Shown here piece after piece: positions 17,661 to 27,604 of a DNA stretch of 55,897 nucleotides. Numbering within the stretch: position 1 is the stretch's first letter; each line of letters opens with the position of its first letter. Position numbers and translations under genes: made by a program. Source of the DNA: an uncultured Eubacteriales bacterium (GTDB lineage Bacteria > Bacillota > Clostridia > Lachnospirales > Lachnospiraceae); contig OMVU01000006.1 in assembly GCA_900314565.1 (NCBI GenBank), forward strand, positions 1-55,897, given 5' to 3'. The notes beneath the pieces are model-generated. The model was given only the letters and a program-made list of their open reading frames with translations. It was not told the origin of the DNA and did no database searches.

Positions 17661-17706
17661 CACAAGATATAGTGTCTTTTTTGGGGAAAGGCACACAATC
17701 TGGTGT
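17661..17706 (+). promoter_or_regulatory. Tandem NrdR boxes upstream of nrdD
   Basis: CACAAGATATAGTGT (17661-17675) and CACACAATCTGGTGT (17692-17706) resemble NrdR boxes. Their centres are 31 bp apart, about three helical turns, which is the known arrangement for this repressor of ribonucleotide reductase genes. They lie downstream of a TATAAT at about 17604 and 110-160 nt upstream of the nrdD start. The gap 17525-17819 shows nothing else. Confidence 0.7.
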
Positions 17707-17819
17707 CAAAAAGATACACCGGAATCATAGTAATTGTAAGACAATTCAGACTATGTGAAGGGCGTGAATCGGACAGCCTGAGGCAATGTCCGGCAGCATG
17801 CGGAGGAGTGGAATTAATT

Positions 17820-19991
17820 ATGAAGATTATTAAGAGAAGCGGTAAGGAAATGATTTTCGACGGTCGCAAGATCACTGCCGCGATAGAGAGAGCGAATAAG
17901 GAAGTCTCTGAAAAGATGAGGCTGAGCAACAGCCAGATCAAGGACATTGAGCGCGAAGTCGAAGATAACTGCAAGAGTCTTACCCGCGCAGCCAATGTCG
18001 AGGAGATCCAGGACATGGTCGAGAACGGCATCATGGGTGCCGGACGCTACGAGGTGGCGAGAAAGTATATCACCTATCGCTATAAGCATGCGCTTGTACG
18101 CCAGGCCAATACGACGGATGACCAGATCCTCAGCCTGATCGAGTGCAGCAATGAGGAAGTGAAGCAGGAGAACTCCAACAAGAATCCGACTGTCAACAGT
18201 GTACAGCGCGATTATATGGCCGGAGAAGTCAGCCGCGACCTGACGAGAAGATTCCTTCTTCCGGACGAAGTAGTCCGTGCGCATGAGGAGGGCATTATCC
18301 ACTTCCATGACTCCGACTATTTTGCACAGCACATGCATAACTGCTGCCTGGTCAATCTCGAGGATATGCTCCAGAACGGCACGGTCATCTCCGAGACGAT
18401 GATCGAGAAGCCGCACAGCTTCGCGACGGCCTGCAACATTGCGACACAGGCCATTGCACAGATCGCCAGTTCCCAGTACGGCGGACAGAGCATCACGCTG
18501 TCCCATCTGGTTCCTTTCGTAGAAGTCAGCCGTCAGAGATTCCGCAAGGAAGTCCGCGAGGAGTTCGCCGAGTCTCATATGGAGGCGACAGAAGAGCAGA
18601 TCAACAGCATCGCCGAGATGCGCGTCCGCAAGGAAGTCAACCGCGGCGTTCAGGTGATCCAGTATCAGGTCATCACGCTCATGACGACCAACGGACAGGC
18701 TCCGTTCATCACAGTGTATATGTATCTGGATGAGGTGCCGGAAGGACAGCTGAGAGATGACCTCGCGATGGTCATCGAGGAAATGCTGAGACAGCGCATT
18801 CAGGGCGTCAAGAATGAGAAGGGTGTCTGGATCACACCGGCATTCCCGAAGCTCATCTATGTTCTGGATGAGGACAACATCTACGAAGATTCGAAATATT
18901 ACTATCTGACACGTCTCGCTGCAAAGTGCACGGCCAAGAGAATGGTCCCGGATTATATCTCCGCGAAGAAGATGAGAGAGTATAAGAACGGTGACGTCTA
19001 TCCGTGCATGGGCTGCAGATCCTTCCTCACACCGGACAAGGAAGGCCTGGGAGAGAACGGAGAGCACAAGTATTACGGCCGCTTCAATCAGGGCGTCGTG
19101 ACGCTGAACCTTGTCGACGTCGCCTGCTCATCCGGAAAGGATGAGGAGACTTTCTGGAAGCTTATGGAAGAACGGACGGAGCTCTGCTACAGAGCGCTGA
19201 TGTGCCGTCATAAGAGACTGCTCGGGACGCCGTCGGATGTTGCTCCGATCCTCTGGCAGTACGGCGCCCTGTCCAGGCTCAAGAAGGGGGAGAAGATCGA
19301 TAAGCTCCTCTTCAACAACTATTCAACGATCTCTCTCGGCTACGCAGGCCTGTGCGAGTGCACGAAGTATATGAAGGGCGTATCCCACACAGATCCGGCG
19401 GGCAAGGATTTTGCACTGAAGGTCATGCAGTTCATGAATGACAAGTGCGCGAAGTGGAGAGCTGAGACGAATATTTCCTTCAGCCTCTATGGAACACCGC
19501 TCGAGTCCACGACCTATAAGTTCGCGAAGTGCCTGCAGAAGCGCTTCGGTCAGATCCCGGAGGTCACAGACCGGAATTATATTACGAACAGCTATCATGT
19601 TCATGTCACAGAGGAGATCGACGCCTTCACGAAGCTGAAATTCGAATCCGAGTTCCAGGAGCTGTCTCCGGGCGGAGCGATCAGCTATGTCGAAGTCCCG
19701 AATATGTCGAACAATATCGACGCGGTCCTGGCAGTCATTGAGTACATTTATGACAACATCATGTACGCGGAGCTCAACACCAAGAGCGACTACTGCCAGA
19801 AGTGCGGATACGACGGAGAGATCATGATCGTCACTGACAAGGACGACAAGCTGGTCTGGGAGTGCCCGAACTGCGGGAACCGCGATCAGAACACGATGAA
19901 CGTCGCCAGAAGGACCTGCGGATACATCGGAACGCAGTACTGGAATCAGGGACGGACACAGGAGATCAAGGAGAGAGTTCTCCATCTTTGA
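17820..19991 (+). CDS. nrdD: Anaerobic ribonucleoside-triphosphate reductase
   Basis: Class III glycyl-radical enzyme making dNTPs without oxygen. The 723-residue protein has an N-terminal ATP-cone (about 1-95, KIIKRSGKEMIFDGRKI), the catalytic barrel, the four-Cys zinc site near the C-terminus (YCQKCGYDG ... ECPNCGN), and the radical site RRTCGYIG with Gly701, 23 residues from the end. The start at 17820 follows GGAGGAG; a longer frame from 17703 has no site and overlaps the NrdR boxes. Its activase NrdG is encoded 7.6 kb downstream rather than adjacent. A terminator follows. Confidence 0.97.
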   Translation: MKIIKRSGKEMIFDGRKITAAIERANKEVSEKMRLSNSQIKDIEREVEDNCKSLTRAANVEEIQDMVENGIMGAGRYEVARKYITYRYKHALVRQANTTDDQILSLIECSNEEVKQENSNKNPTVNSVQRDYMAGEVSRDLTRRFLLPDEVVRAHEEGIIHFHDSDYFAQHMHNCCLVNLEDMLQNGTVISETMIEKPHSFATACNIATQAIAQIASSQYGGQSITLSHLVPFVEVSRQRFRKEVREEFAESHMEATEEQINSIAEMRVRKEVNRGVQVIQYQVITLMTTNGQAPFITVYMYLDEVPEGQLRDDLAMVIEEMLRQRIQGVKNEKGVWITPAFPKLIYVLDEDNIYEDSKYYYLTRLAAKCTAKRMVPDYISAKKMREYKNGDVYPCMGCRSFLTPDKEGLGENGEHKYYGRFNQGVVTLNLVDVACSSGKDEETFWKLMEERTELCYRALMCRHKRLLGTPSDVAPILWQYGALSRLKKGEKIDKLLFNNYSTISLGYAGLCECTKYMKGVSHTDPAGKDFALKVMQFMNDKCAKWRAETNISFSLYGTPLESTTYKFAKCLQKRFGQIPEVTDRNYITNSYHVHVTEEIDAFTKLKFESEFQELSPGGAISYVEVPNMSNNIDAVLAVIEYIYDNIMYAELNTKSDYCQKCGYDGEIMIVTDKDDKLVWECPNCGNRDQNTMNVARRTCGYIGTQYWNQGRTQEIKERVLHL

Positions 19992-20010
19992 TAAATTAAT
20001 AATAATTTAC

Positions 20011-20050
20011 AATCTGGCCGCTTTCTTTGAGAATGCGGTCAGATTTTTTC
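20011..20050 (+). terminator. Terminator of nrdD
   Basis: AATCTGGCCGC (20011-20021) pairs with GCGGTCAGATT (20035-20045) with one G-T, followed by TTTTTTC. Confidence 0.9.
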
Positions 20051-20330
20051 TTTTTAAGGCCGGCCGGATCGTACTCGCCGGAGGTCGGTTCCGTCCTGTA
20101 CTGTACCTTAATGGGACGTGTGTGCTATAATTACAGCTAATCTTCATTGATTCTTCCTGAAGATCCGGAAAATCTCTGATAAGAAATGGAAAACGTTTGG
20201 AATGGAGCCGGGAAGGATAGGAAAGCGGAAAATGTCGAGCGCTGATCCGTCGGGAGATGACGGACACGGGGCAGCAAATTAAAGTGTCTGTTATATTTTT
20301 TTACACGCACAGTATAAGTGGAGAACTTTT
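20051..20330 (+). other. Intergenic leader of the SNF2 gene
   Basis: A TATAAT (about 20131) has no strong -35 partner, and a second AT-rich stretch precedes the gene at about 20285-20315. No known RNA, repeat or gene is recognised; transcription of the SNF2 gene probably starts here. Confidence 0.35.
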
Positions 20331-23300
20331 ATGGGGAAAAAGCACGGGGATTGGACCGGTTCATCAGATTTGAATAAAGGCGCAGGAGTTTCCGGGCAGA
20401 AAGATCCTGCTGCGGAGATGCTCCCGGCGCTCTGCGGACTGCAGGAAAAAGAGATCGCAGGCCGCAGAAATGATGAGGGAGGGACATTGTTCGTTCCTTC
20501 CGACTACCACTATTTTAACTATGAAAATTTTCTGTATGATCTGAGAAGTACGGCGTCGGTCAGAAGGAAAGCGCAGGAGTATATCAGGCGTGAAAATCCG
20601 GAGATCAGGGTCTCTCTGAGGTACAATGAAGGCTGGGGATCCGAGGAGCTGACCGGCACAGCGGTCCTGACAGGCGAATCGAAAAGTTTTTATTCCGACT
20701 GGGAAGTGCGTATTTTGTTCGGTCGGGAACACATTTTAACATCTACATGTACTGAGTGGGGCTGCCGCAATGCACGGTATTACGGAAGGGATGAACCGGC
20801 CTGTGAACATCAGATGGCTGCGGTCTGCCTTTTGCAGGAGTATCTGAAAAAGTATAATCCGGGGGATGCCACAAATCTGTCCGGTCTTCATTTTCTTTCT
20901 GAGATCACCGGAGCGAAGAAAGAGCCGGATCAGAATATTGTACCTTCCCTTTCAATCATACCCTATCTCACGCTCGATGAGAGCGGACTTTCTGCCTGCT
21001 TTCGCACAGGAGCCGGCAAGTATTATAAAATTAAGGATCTGAACGAGTTTGCGGAAGCGATGAGACAGGGCGGGCAGATGCGTTTCGGCACAAAGACCGA
21101 GCTCACGCTTGGCAGGGAGTATCTGCTTCCGGAATCTGAAAAGTGGAATTCTTTTATCGATAATTTCCTTCAGGATGAAAAGGTACAGATCAGTCAGTTC
21201 GAATCCAGGATAAAGAATGCACGGTACTATAATTCCGAGATATCCCGCACGAAGGATATGATCGTCCTTGAAGGGCAGACACTCGATAAGTTTTTTGACG
21301 CGGCGCTCGGGGAGGCGCTCGAGTTCACGGACAGGACAGGGGGCGGGAAAAAGAAGAGCGCAGTCAAATTCGGTGTCCGCGATCTTTCCATAACGCTTCG
21401 GATGGAACTGAACAGGGGAAGAAGCGGTGTTATCGAGGGAATCCTCCTGACAGGAGATGTGCCGGAAATGATCAAAGGAATCGGACATGCCTATTACATC
21501 TCGGAGGGAGCCCTGAACCGGGTGCCTGATGACAGGTATACCCTTCTGCGCCCGATCCTCGAGGCAGAGCACGGAGGATATATACGGATCATGATCGGGC
21601 GTTCCTATCTTTCCGATTTTTACAGGCGGGCGCTGCCCGAACTTAAGAATACCGTAAAAATCGAGTCTTCGCCCGAAGTAGAAGCGGAAATCGGGACCAT
21701 TCTTGCCCCGGAGCCGGAGTTCATCACATATTTTGATGTGGATTCCGGAAGTATAATCGGGCGCTGCGATGTCTTCTATGATTCAATAAGATTTCTGCTG
21801 ACGGATCATCTTGCCGGGAACGGGAATGAGACTTTCCGGAATTTTGAGGAGGAGCATGGGATGCTCGACCTTCTCAGGCGGTATCTGACAAATTACGATC
21901 CGCAGTACCGCATTCTTTTCGCGCCGAAGGAAAGTGACCTTGTCTTTGATCTGCTTGACCGGGGAATTCCAGAGATCATGAAGCGGAGCGAGGTGCGGAT
22001 GACAGAACGGTTCCGCGCTCTTCGGATCCGCAAAAGGACCCGGTTCGATATTGGCCTCAGCGTCTCGGACGGTCTGCTTGATCTGACGGTCAGGTCAACG
22101 GACCTTTCGCCTGACGAGCTCCTCGATATACTCTACAGTTATCGAAAGAAAAAGAAATATATAACACTTAAGAACGGCGATTTCTTTAAGCTGGATGAAA
22201 ATGAATCCGTCGCGGATCTCTCGGAAATGCTTGCAGCTGTGAATATTCCCCTGAAGGAATTTGTCGCCGGAAAAATGCACATTCCCGCCTACCGGGCGCT
22301 CTATCTCGATAAGATGATGGAGGAGTCCCAGGATCTTTATGCCGCGAGGGACAGCCGGTTCAAAGCCCTGATCAAGGAATTCAAGACGATCGAGGAAGCG
22401 GATTTTGAGGTCCCTGCGACCCTCAGGGGGACACTGAGAAGGTATCAGGTGACCGGCTACCGATGGCTTCGGACTCTGGATGCCCACCATTTTGGAGGGA
22501 TTCTGGCTGACGATATGGGCCTCGGCAAAACACTGCAGGTCATCACAGTGCTTCTCGCCGTCAGGAATGAGAATCCGGAGGAGAGGCGTCCGTCTCTCAT
22601 TGTCTCGCCTGCCTCTCTGGTCTACAATTGGAAGGAAGAGATCCGGACATTTGCGGACAGTCTGAAGGCCGTAACGGTCACGGGGACCCGAAAGGAGCGG
22701 AAGGAAATCATTGAGAATCGGGAGGATGCGGATGTTCTGATCACATCATATGACCTTCTGAAACGGGATATCTCAATGTATGAGGGCGCGCAGTTCCGAT
22801 TCCTCGTCGCGGATGAAGCCCAATATATCAAGAATCACAATACCGCAGCGGCGAAGTCCCTGAAGCTTATCCGCGCGGATACGCGCTATGCCCTGACAGG
22901 AACGCCGATCGAGAACCGGCTCACGGAGCTTTGGAGTATTTTCGATTTCCTGATGCCGGGGCTCCTGTACTCCTTTGAAGAATTCCGATCGGGGATCGAG
23001 ACGCCGATCGTGAAGTCCGGAGATGAGGAGGCGCGCGGGAGGCTTCGCAGAATGGTGACGTCCTTCATTTTGCGCAGGAAGAAGAATGAAGTCCTGAAAG
23101 ACCTGCCGGAGAAGCTTGAGGAGCTGCGGTACGCACATATGGAAAGTAAGCAGCAGAAGCTCTACGACGGGCAGGTCGTCCGCATGCGGAAAAAGCTGCA
23201 GACCGCAGATGAGTCTGATTTCCGGAAAGGGAAAATCGAGATCCTCGCGGAACTCACCCATATCCGGCAGATCTGCTGTGATCCGTCCCTTTTGTTCGAG

Positions 23301-23825
23301 GACTATGACGGGCAGTCAGCGAAGAAGGAGCTCTGTCTGGAACTCATTGACTCCCTGATCGACGGGGAGCACAGGGCGCTCATTTTTTCCCAGTTCACAA
23401 CGATGCTCGGGAAACTGGAGGAGGAGCTCAAAAAGAAGGGAATCGAATATTATAAGATCACAGGAGCTACGCCCAAGGAGCGGAGGATCGAGCTCGTTCG
23501 CAAGTTTAATGCCGGGACGGTCCCGCTGTTCCTGATCTCTCTGAAGGCGGGCGGTACGGGTCTCAATCTGACCGGCGCGGATGTGGTCATTCACTACGAT
23601 CCGTGGTGGAACCTCGCTGTCCAGGATCAGGCAACGGACAGAGCTCATCGGATCGGACAGACGAAGGTCGTCAATGTCTATAAGCTGATCGTCAAGGGGA
23701 CGATCGAGGAGAAAATAGTAGAGATGCAGGAGAGCAAGCGGCAGCTGGCCGATGATATCCTGCAGGCGGACGGTGTGTCGTCCGCGGCTTTCAGCAGAGA
23801 GGAGCTCCTGGAACTCCTTACCTGA
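20331..23825 (+). CDS. SNF2-family DNA-dependent ATPase/helicase with SWIM-like zinc finger
   Basis: A 1164-residue bacterial SNF2 protein, a DNA translocase family of unknown cellular role. In the N-terminal part C140, C145, C158 and H160 (ACEH) form a SWIM-like zinc motif with wider spacing than the textbook CxC. The middle (about 200-660) matches the helicase-associated region of bacterial SNF2 proteins only by length and position. The motor has Walker A DDMGLGKT (K733), DEAQ (828-831), TGTPIENR, and the C-terminal SNF2 motifs SLKAGGTGLNLTGAD and DRAHRIGQ. All motor motifs look intact. GGAGA precedes the ATG. The MATE gene starts 17 nt later and is likely co-transcribed; no methylase, nuclease or other defence partner adjoins it. 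Confidence 0.92.
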   Translation: MGKKHGDWTGSSDLNKGAGVSGQKDPAAEMLPALCGLQEKEIAGRRNDEGGTLFVPSDYHYFNYENFLYDLRSTASVRRKAQEYIRRENPEIRVSLRYNEGWGSEELTGTAVLTGESKSFYSDWEVRILFGREHILTSTCTEWGCRNARYYGRDEPACEHQMAAVCLLQEYLKKYNPGDATNLSGLHFLSEITGAKKEPDQNIVPSLSIIPYLTLDESGLSACFRTGAGKYYKIKDLNEFAEAMRQGGQMRFGTKTELTLGREYLLPESEKWNSFIDNFLQDEKVQISQFESRIKNARYYNSEISRTKDMIVLEGQTLDKFFDAALGEALEFTDRTGGGKKKSAVKFGVRDLSITLRMELNRGRSGVIEGILLTGDVPEMIKGIGHAYYISEGALNRVPDDRYTLLRPILEAEHGGYIRIMIGRSYLSDFYRRALPELKNTVKIESSPEVEAEIGTILAPEPEFITYFDVDSGSIIGRCDVFYDSIRFLLTDHLAGNGNETFRNFEEEHGMLDLLRRYLTNYDPQYRILFAPKESDLVFDLLDRGIPEIMKRSEVRMTERFRALRIRKRTRFDIGLSVSDGLLDLTVRSTDLSPDELLDILYSYRKKKKYITLKNGDFFKLDENESVADLSEMLAAVNIPLKEFVAGKMHIPAYRALYLDKMMEESQDLYAARDSRFKALIKEFKTIEEADFEVPATLRGTLRRYQVTGYRWLRTLDAHHFGGILADDMGLGKTLQVITVLLAVRNENPEERRPSLIVSPASLVYNWKEEIRTFADSLKAVTVTGTRKERKEIIENREDADVLITSYDLLKRDISMYEGAQFRFLVADEAQYIKNHNTAAAKSLKLIRADTRYALTGTPIENRLTELWSIFDFLMPGLLYSFEEFRSGIETPIVKSGDEEARGRLRRMVTSFILRRKKNEVLKDLPEKLEELRYAHMESKQQKLYDGQVVRMRKKLQTADESDFRKGKIEILAELTHIRQICCDPSLLFEDYDGQSAKKELCLELIDSLIDGEHRALIFSQFTTMLGKLEEELKKKGIEYYKITGATPKERRIELVRKFNAGTVPLFLISLKAGGTGLNLTGADVVIHYDPWWNLAVQDQATDRAHRIGQTKVVNVYKLIVKGTIEEKIVEMQESKRQLADDILQADGVSSAAFSREELLELLT

Positions 23826-23842
23826 TTTGGAGGTTGTTTGTC

Positions 23843-25411
23843 ATGCGTTTTGAGAGTACTGCAGAGAAAAATAACCAAACAGCCCGACAAGACGGGGAGA
23901 CAGAAATACTGAAAGAGACCGGGATGCCGGAGGAACCTGAGAAGGCGGAAATGCCGGAGGAGACAGAGATAAGGAAGAAGGCGGAAATGCCGAAGGAGAC
24001 GGAGATAAGGAAGAAGGCGGAGATGCCGGAGGAGACGAAGAGAACGGAGAACGCGGAACTTCGGAAGAAGTCGACCGTCCGGGATATGACAGAGGGGTCG
24101 ATTGCCGGGCATCTGACTGCATTCGCGCTCCCTCTTCTCTTCGGAAATGTCTTCCAGATGCTGTACAATACGGTGGATTCGATCGTCGTCGGTAATTTCG
24201 TCGGAAAAGAGGCGCTGGCTGCGATCAGCTCGACGACCATGATCGTCAACATCATGATCTTTTTCTTTAACGGATTCTCTATCGGCGGCGGTGTTGTGAT
24301 CAGCCAGTATTTCGGAGCCCGGAAACTGAAGGAACTTCACCGGACCGTGGAGACTGTGATCGCGGTCACGATCCTTTTCGGATTCTTCTTTACGCTAGCA
24401 GGGTTCGTGCTCGTCCCGGCCATGCTGAAACTCATGCAGACGCCGGAGGATGTGTTCCCACAGGCCAAAGTATATCTGGAGATCTATTTCGGAGGGGCGC
24501 TGGGTCTCCTTCTCTATAATATGGGGAGCGGTATCCTGAGAGCAGTGGGGGATACAAAGAGACCGCTGTACTTCCTGATCTTTACGAGCCTTCTGAACAC
24601 CGTACTTGACCTCTTCTTCGTCATTGTGATGAAAACGGGAATTGCCGGGGCGGCCTATGCGACGATCATTTCGCAGTTCCTTTCGGCCTTCCTTGTCCTC
24701 CTGCTTCTTTTGAGAACGGAGGATATCTACAAGCTGACCCTCACGGATCTTAAGATCGATCTGCCGATCCTTAAGATGATTTTCGCGATTGGTCTGCCGA
24801 CAGGGATTCAGTCCGTGATCACATCCGTATCCAACGTGTTCGTGCAGTCCTATATCAACGGATTCGGCTCCGGGTGCATGGCCGGATGGGGGGCTTATAA
24901 CAAGCTGGATTCTTTCATTTTCCTGCCGATCAATTCGCTCAGCCAGGCAGCTACGACCTTTGTCAGCCAGAATATCGGGGCGGAAAAACTCGAGCGGGCC
25001 AATAAGGGAGCGGCAAGGTCGATCCAGATGGCGGTCGGAGTGACGGCGGTCATCGCGACGATCCTGATCGTACTCGCGCCGCAGGCGACAGCGCTTTTCA
25101 CGAACGATGAGGAGGTCATCTATTACGGCGTGCTCTTTCTGCGCATGAACACGTACTTCCTGATGTTCAACGCGGTCAACCACGTTCTGGCCGGAGCGCT
25201 CAGGGGAAGAGGAGAATCCAGGGTACCGATGTTCTGCATGCTTCTGTGTTTTGTTCTGATCCGGCAGATTTATCTGTTCATCGGCAGCAGGATCGCCTAT
25301 ACACCCCATGTCGTCGGTTTCGGTTATCCGGTGGGCTGGATGACGTGCTGCGTCCTTGAACTTACCTATTTTATCAGATTCAGGAACAGGCACGGTGCAG
25401 GTCAGATCTGA
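23843..25411 (+). CDS. MATE-family multidrug/organic cation exporter with repetitive N-terminus
   Basis: A 522-residue cation-coupled antiporter with about 12 membrane helices; GSIAGHLTAFALPLLFGNVF and FNAVNHVLAGALRGRGESR are typical of the family. The first 85 or so residues are an unusual highly charged cytosolic extension made partly of a 12-residue repeat (KAEMPEETEIRK and variants), encoded by 36-bp tandem repeats. The core after it is of normal length. ATG 23843 is chosen over TTG 23834 since GGAGG (23829-23833) then has a 9-nt spacing. Substrate unknown. Confidence 0.88.
   Translation: MRFESTAEKNNQTARQDGETEILKETGMPEEPEKAEMPEETEIRKKAEMPKETEIRKKAEMPEETKRTENAELRKKSTVRDMTEGSIAGHLTAFALPLLFGNVFQMLYNTVDSIVVGNFVGKEALAAISSTTMIVNIMIFFFNGFSIGGGVVISQYFGARKLKELHRTVETVIAVTILFGFFFTLAGFVLVPAMLKLMQTPEDVFPQAKVYLEIYFGGALGLLLYNMGSGILRAVGDTKRPLYFLIFTSLLNTVLDLFFVIVMKTGIAGAAYATIISQFLSAFLVLLLLLRTEDIYKLTLTDLKIDLPILKMIFAIGLPTGIQSVITSVSNVFVQSYINGFGSGCMAGWGAYNKLDSFIFLPINSLSQAATTFVSQNIGAEKLERANKGAARSIQMAVGVTAVIATILIVLAPQATALFTNDEEVIYYGVLFLRMNTYFLMFNAVNHVLAGALRGRGESRVPMFCMLLCFVLIRQIYLFIGSRIAYTPHVVGFGYPVGWMTCCVLELTYFIRFRNRHGAGQI
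23942..24049 (+). repeat. Three 36-bp in-frame tandem repeats in the MATE gene
   Basis: Units at 23942-23977, 23978-24013 and 24014-24049. The first two differ at only a few positions; the third diverges at its end. A partial degenerate unit precedes them (about 23908-23941). Each unit keeps frame and encodes KAEMP(E/K)ET followed by charged residues, giving Glu/Lys-rich helical repeats. Confidence 0.9.
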
Positions 25412-25496
25412 AGAATTCGCATATTCTGAGAATTTTTCTGCAAAATTTACGGATTAACGTATCCGGAGCGAAAGAAGGGCACAAGAACTTGATGTG

Positions 25497-25505
25497 TGAT
25501 ATAAT
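25497..25505 (+). promoter_or_regulatory. Extended -10 element in the L,D-transpeptidase upstream region
   Basis: TG-A-TATAAT, an extended -10 without a clear -35. It lies in the 457-bp gap 25412-25868, which otherwise holds a second promoter (25633-25661) and no gene or recognised RNA. Confidence 0.45.
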
Positions 25506-25632
25506 GAAAAACACAATATGTGGATGAGGGTTCGCGCATTTGCACGAACAATTGTCAAATGGTCAAAATCCATCATAATCGATGAAAATTGGTCTTCTTT
25601 TTGTACATAAGCTTGAAAATGATTCGAGACCG

Positions 25633-25661
25633 TTGTCTTTTTATTTTGTTTGAAGTACAAT
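25633..25661 (+). promoter_or_regulatory. Likely sigma-A promoter of the L,D-transpeptidase gene
   Basis: TTGTCT (25633-25638), a 17-nt spacer and TACAAT (25656-25661). Gives a leader of about 200 nt with no recognised element. Confidence 0.65.
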
Positions 25662-25868
25662 GGTCACGGTTTCACAGTGAGAGACCCGCCAAATAAGTGC
25701 GGTTTTCCGAACGCTTTCTGATGAACAGATGAAAGCAGTAATGCATGTGAAACGACTGCGACATAAAAAATTTCGTTTACCAAACGGTGCCTGTATGCAA
25801 TGAGCATGGAGCGCAGGCGGAATGCGAATGGCACTGCAAAGATAGACTTCAGTTTGTGGGAGGTAATA

Positions 25869-27416
25869 ATGGATATCGCTCTTCGTGACAGAGCAGGCTC
25901 TTCAGGGCATAAGAGGAGCCGTTCATCGGGAAGGAACCGGAGAACGGCTGCAAGGCGTGGAAGAGTATCCGTTCCGCTGTATGTAAAACTTCTTATAGTA
26001 TTGGCAGTTCTTTTAGTTTCTCTTGGGGCTGCGTTCCTGATCGTGGCGGGGACCTACAAAGACCGCTTTATTGAAGGGACAATCATCAATGGAATCAATG
26101 CGGGCGGCAAGACGGCCGCTGAGGTCGAATCAGAGATCCGTGAGAGAGTCGAGAATTTTTCGCTCACACTGACTTTCCGCGGAGGTCGGCAGGAGACTGT
26201 TTCCGGGGATGAGTTCGGATACGCATATGCCCCCTCCGGCGGCGTGCAGGATCTGGTCGATCATCAGGACAGACTGGGATGGCTTTCCGGAAAGATGGGG
26301 AAAGTCCACACGTTCACCGTCAGTGAGGCGACCACCTACAGCCCGGAGATGCTGGACGCGCGGATCAGTTCCCTTCCGGAACTGCAGATCGGCAGTCAGA
26401 TGGCGCCGACGAACGCTTATCTTCAGGTCGAGAACAACTCTTTTGCAATCGTCGGGGAGACGCAGGGATCGATGATCCGTTACGATGTCGTCCTTGCGTC
26501 AATCGAGGAGGCAATTACGAGCGGCGTGCAGAGTGTGGACATTTCCACAAATGTCAATGCCTACGAACAGCCGGTCGTCTATGCGGACAATCCCAATCTG
26601 ATCGCGATGAGAGACGAGCTGAATGCGTTCCTGCAGACGAGCATCACTCATACGCTGAAGAACGGAACGAAGACGCTGGATGCCTCGACCCTGATCGGCT
26701 GGATCAGCCGCGATGAGAACGGCGGATACTACCTCGATGACACTGTTATAAGGAACAATGTCAATGCCTATGTAGCACAGATGGCGGCGGAAGTGGACAA
26801 AGTGAAGAACACGGTCTCCTTCCAGTCCACACTGAGCGGCATCGTCGAGATCGGAAGCGCGCAGGGCAATGGTGCACAGATCACCACGAACGGTGTTCAG
26901 ATCGATCAGGCCGCGGAGGCTGAACAGCTTTATAATGAGGTCGTGAATCATACAAGCACCGAGCGCCCGCCGATCTATTCCATGGACGTAAGCCTTACCC
27001 CCGCCGATCTCGGTATCGGGAATACATACGTCGAACTCGATCTCGCGAATCAGCATCTCTTCTATTATAATAATGGCCAGCTGGTCGTGGAGAGTGAGAT
27101 CGTGACAGGGTCTGAGAACAGCACTCCGACACCGCGGGGGATTTACTATCTGCAGAATAAAGAGACCTATGTTACGATGCTGGGTCCGCTCCTTCCGGAC
27201 GGTGTCACGAGATCATACTACACGCTTGTCAAGTACTGGCTGCCCTATGATCTTGATAACGGAATCGGCATGCATGACGCTACATGGAGAACGACGTTCG
27301 GCGGAGATATTTATATGGAAAATGGTTCACATGGCTGTGTAAATCTCCCGGAGACGATCGCGGAGGTGCTCTTCGAACAGATGAGTGTCGGAACTCCGGT
27401 CGTTGTATTCGGATAA
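25869..27416 (+). CDS. L,D-transpeptidase (YkuD fold) with membrane anchor
   Basis: Peptidoglycan cross-linking enzyme acting outside the membrane. The 515-residue protein has a basic N-terminus, one helix (about 38-62), a middle region of about 300 residues resembling the peptidoglycan-binding modules found in such enzymes (repeated GTIINGINAGGKTAAEVE-like and GNTYVELDL segments), and a C-terminal YkuD domain. The catalytic motif SHGCVNLP has His488 and Cys490, with the upstream conserved His in GMHDATW. The start at 25869 is set by GGGAGG 5-6 nt upstream; an in-frame ATG at 25800 lacks a site. Ends with a strong terminator. Confers beta-lactam-insensitive cross-links in some relatives; not demonstrated here. 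Confidence 0.9.
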   Translation: MDIALRDRAGSSGHKRSRSSGRNRRTAARRGRVSVPLYVKLLIVLAVLLVSLGAAFLIVAGTYKDRFIEGTIINGINAGGKTAAEVESEIRERVENFSLTLTFRGGRQETVSGDEFGYAYAPSGGVQDLVDHQDRLGWLSGKMGKVHTFTVSEATTYSPEMLDARISSLPELQIGSQMAPTNAYLQVENNSFAIVGETQGSMIRYDVVLASIEEAITSGVQSVDISTNVNAYEQPVVYADNPNLIAMRDELNAFLQTSITHTLKNGTKTLDASTLIGWISRDENGGYYLDDTVIRNNVNAYVAQMAAEVDKVKNTVSFQSTLSGIVEIGSAQGNGAQITTNGVQIDQAAEAEQLYNEVVNHTSTERPPIYSMDVSLTPADLGIGNTYVELDLANQHLFYYNNGQLVVESEIVTGSENSTPTPRGIYYLQNKETYVTMLGPLLPDGVTRSYYTLVKYWLPYDLDNGIGMHDATWRTTFGGDIYMENGSHGCVNLPETIAEVLFEQMSVGTPVVVFG

Positions 27417-27458
27417 AAAAACAGGAACCGTTTGACGGACTTTCAAATTTGTAAGAAG

Positions 27459-27514
27459 AACCGCTGTATATGACTGTGGACGTGAAGGAGCCGGTCATAT
27501 ACAGCGGTTTTTTT
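27459..27514 (+). terminator. Terminator of the L,D-transpeptidase gene
   Basis: A 16-bp perfect stem (27459-27474 with 27494-27509, starting AACCGCTGTATATGAC) followed by seven T. It separates the gene from nrdG. Confidence 0.93.
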
Positions 27515-27604
27515 ATAACTGTATCCTTTGTGCGTTCGTTCTGCTATAATAAGGAGACAGAAAGAAAAAGGTATGAGAGCCGCAGCTTTGGAGGGGGAGA
27601 CACT

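Noticed and set aside
23942-24049. 36-bp direct repeats considered as a CRISPR array
   Set aside because: The units are adjacent with no spacers, in frame within a gene, and there are no cas genes.
20331-25411. SNF2 helicase plus MATE considered as a defence island
   Set aside because: No nuclease, methylase, phage or integrase genes adjoin; the SNF2 type is common in clostridial chromosomes.
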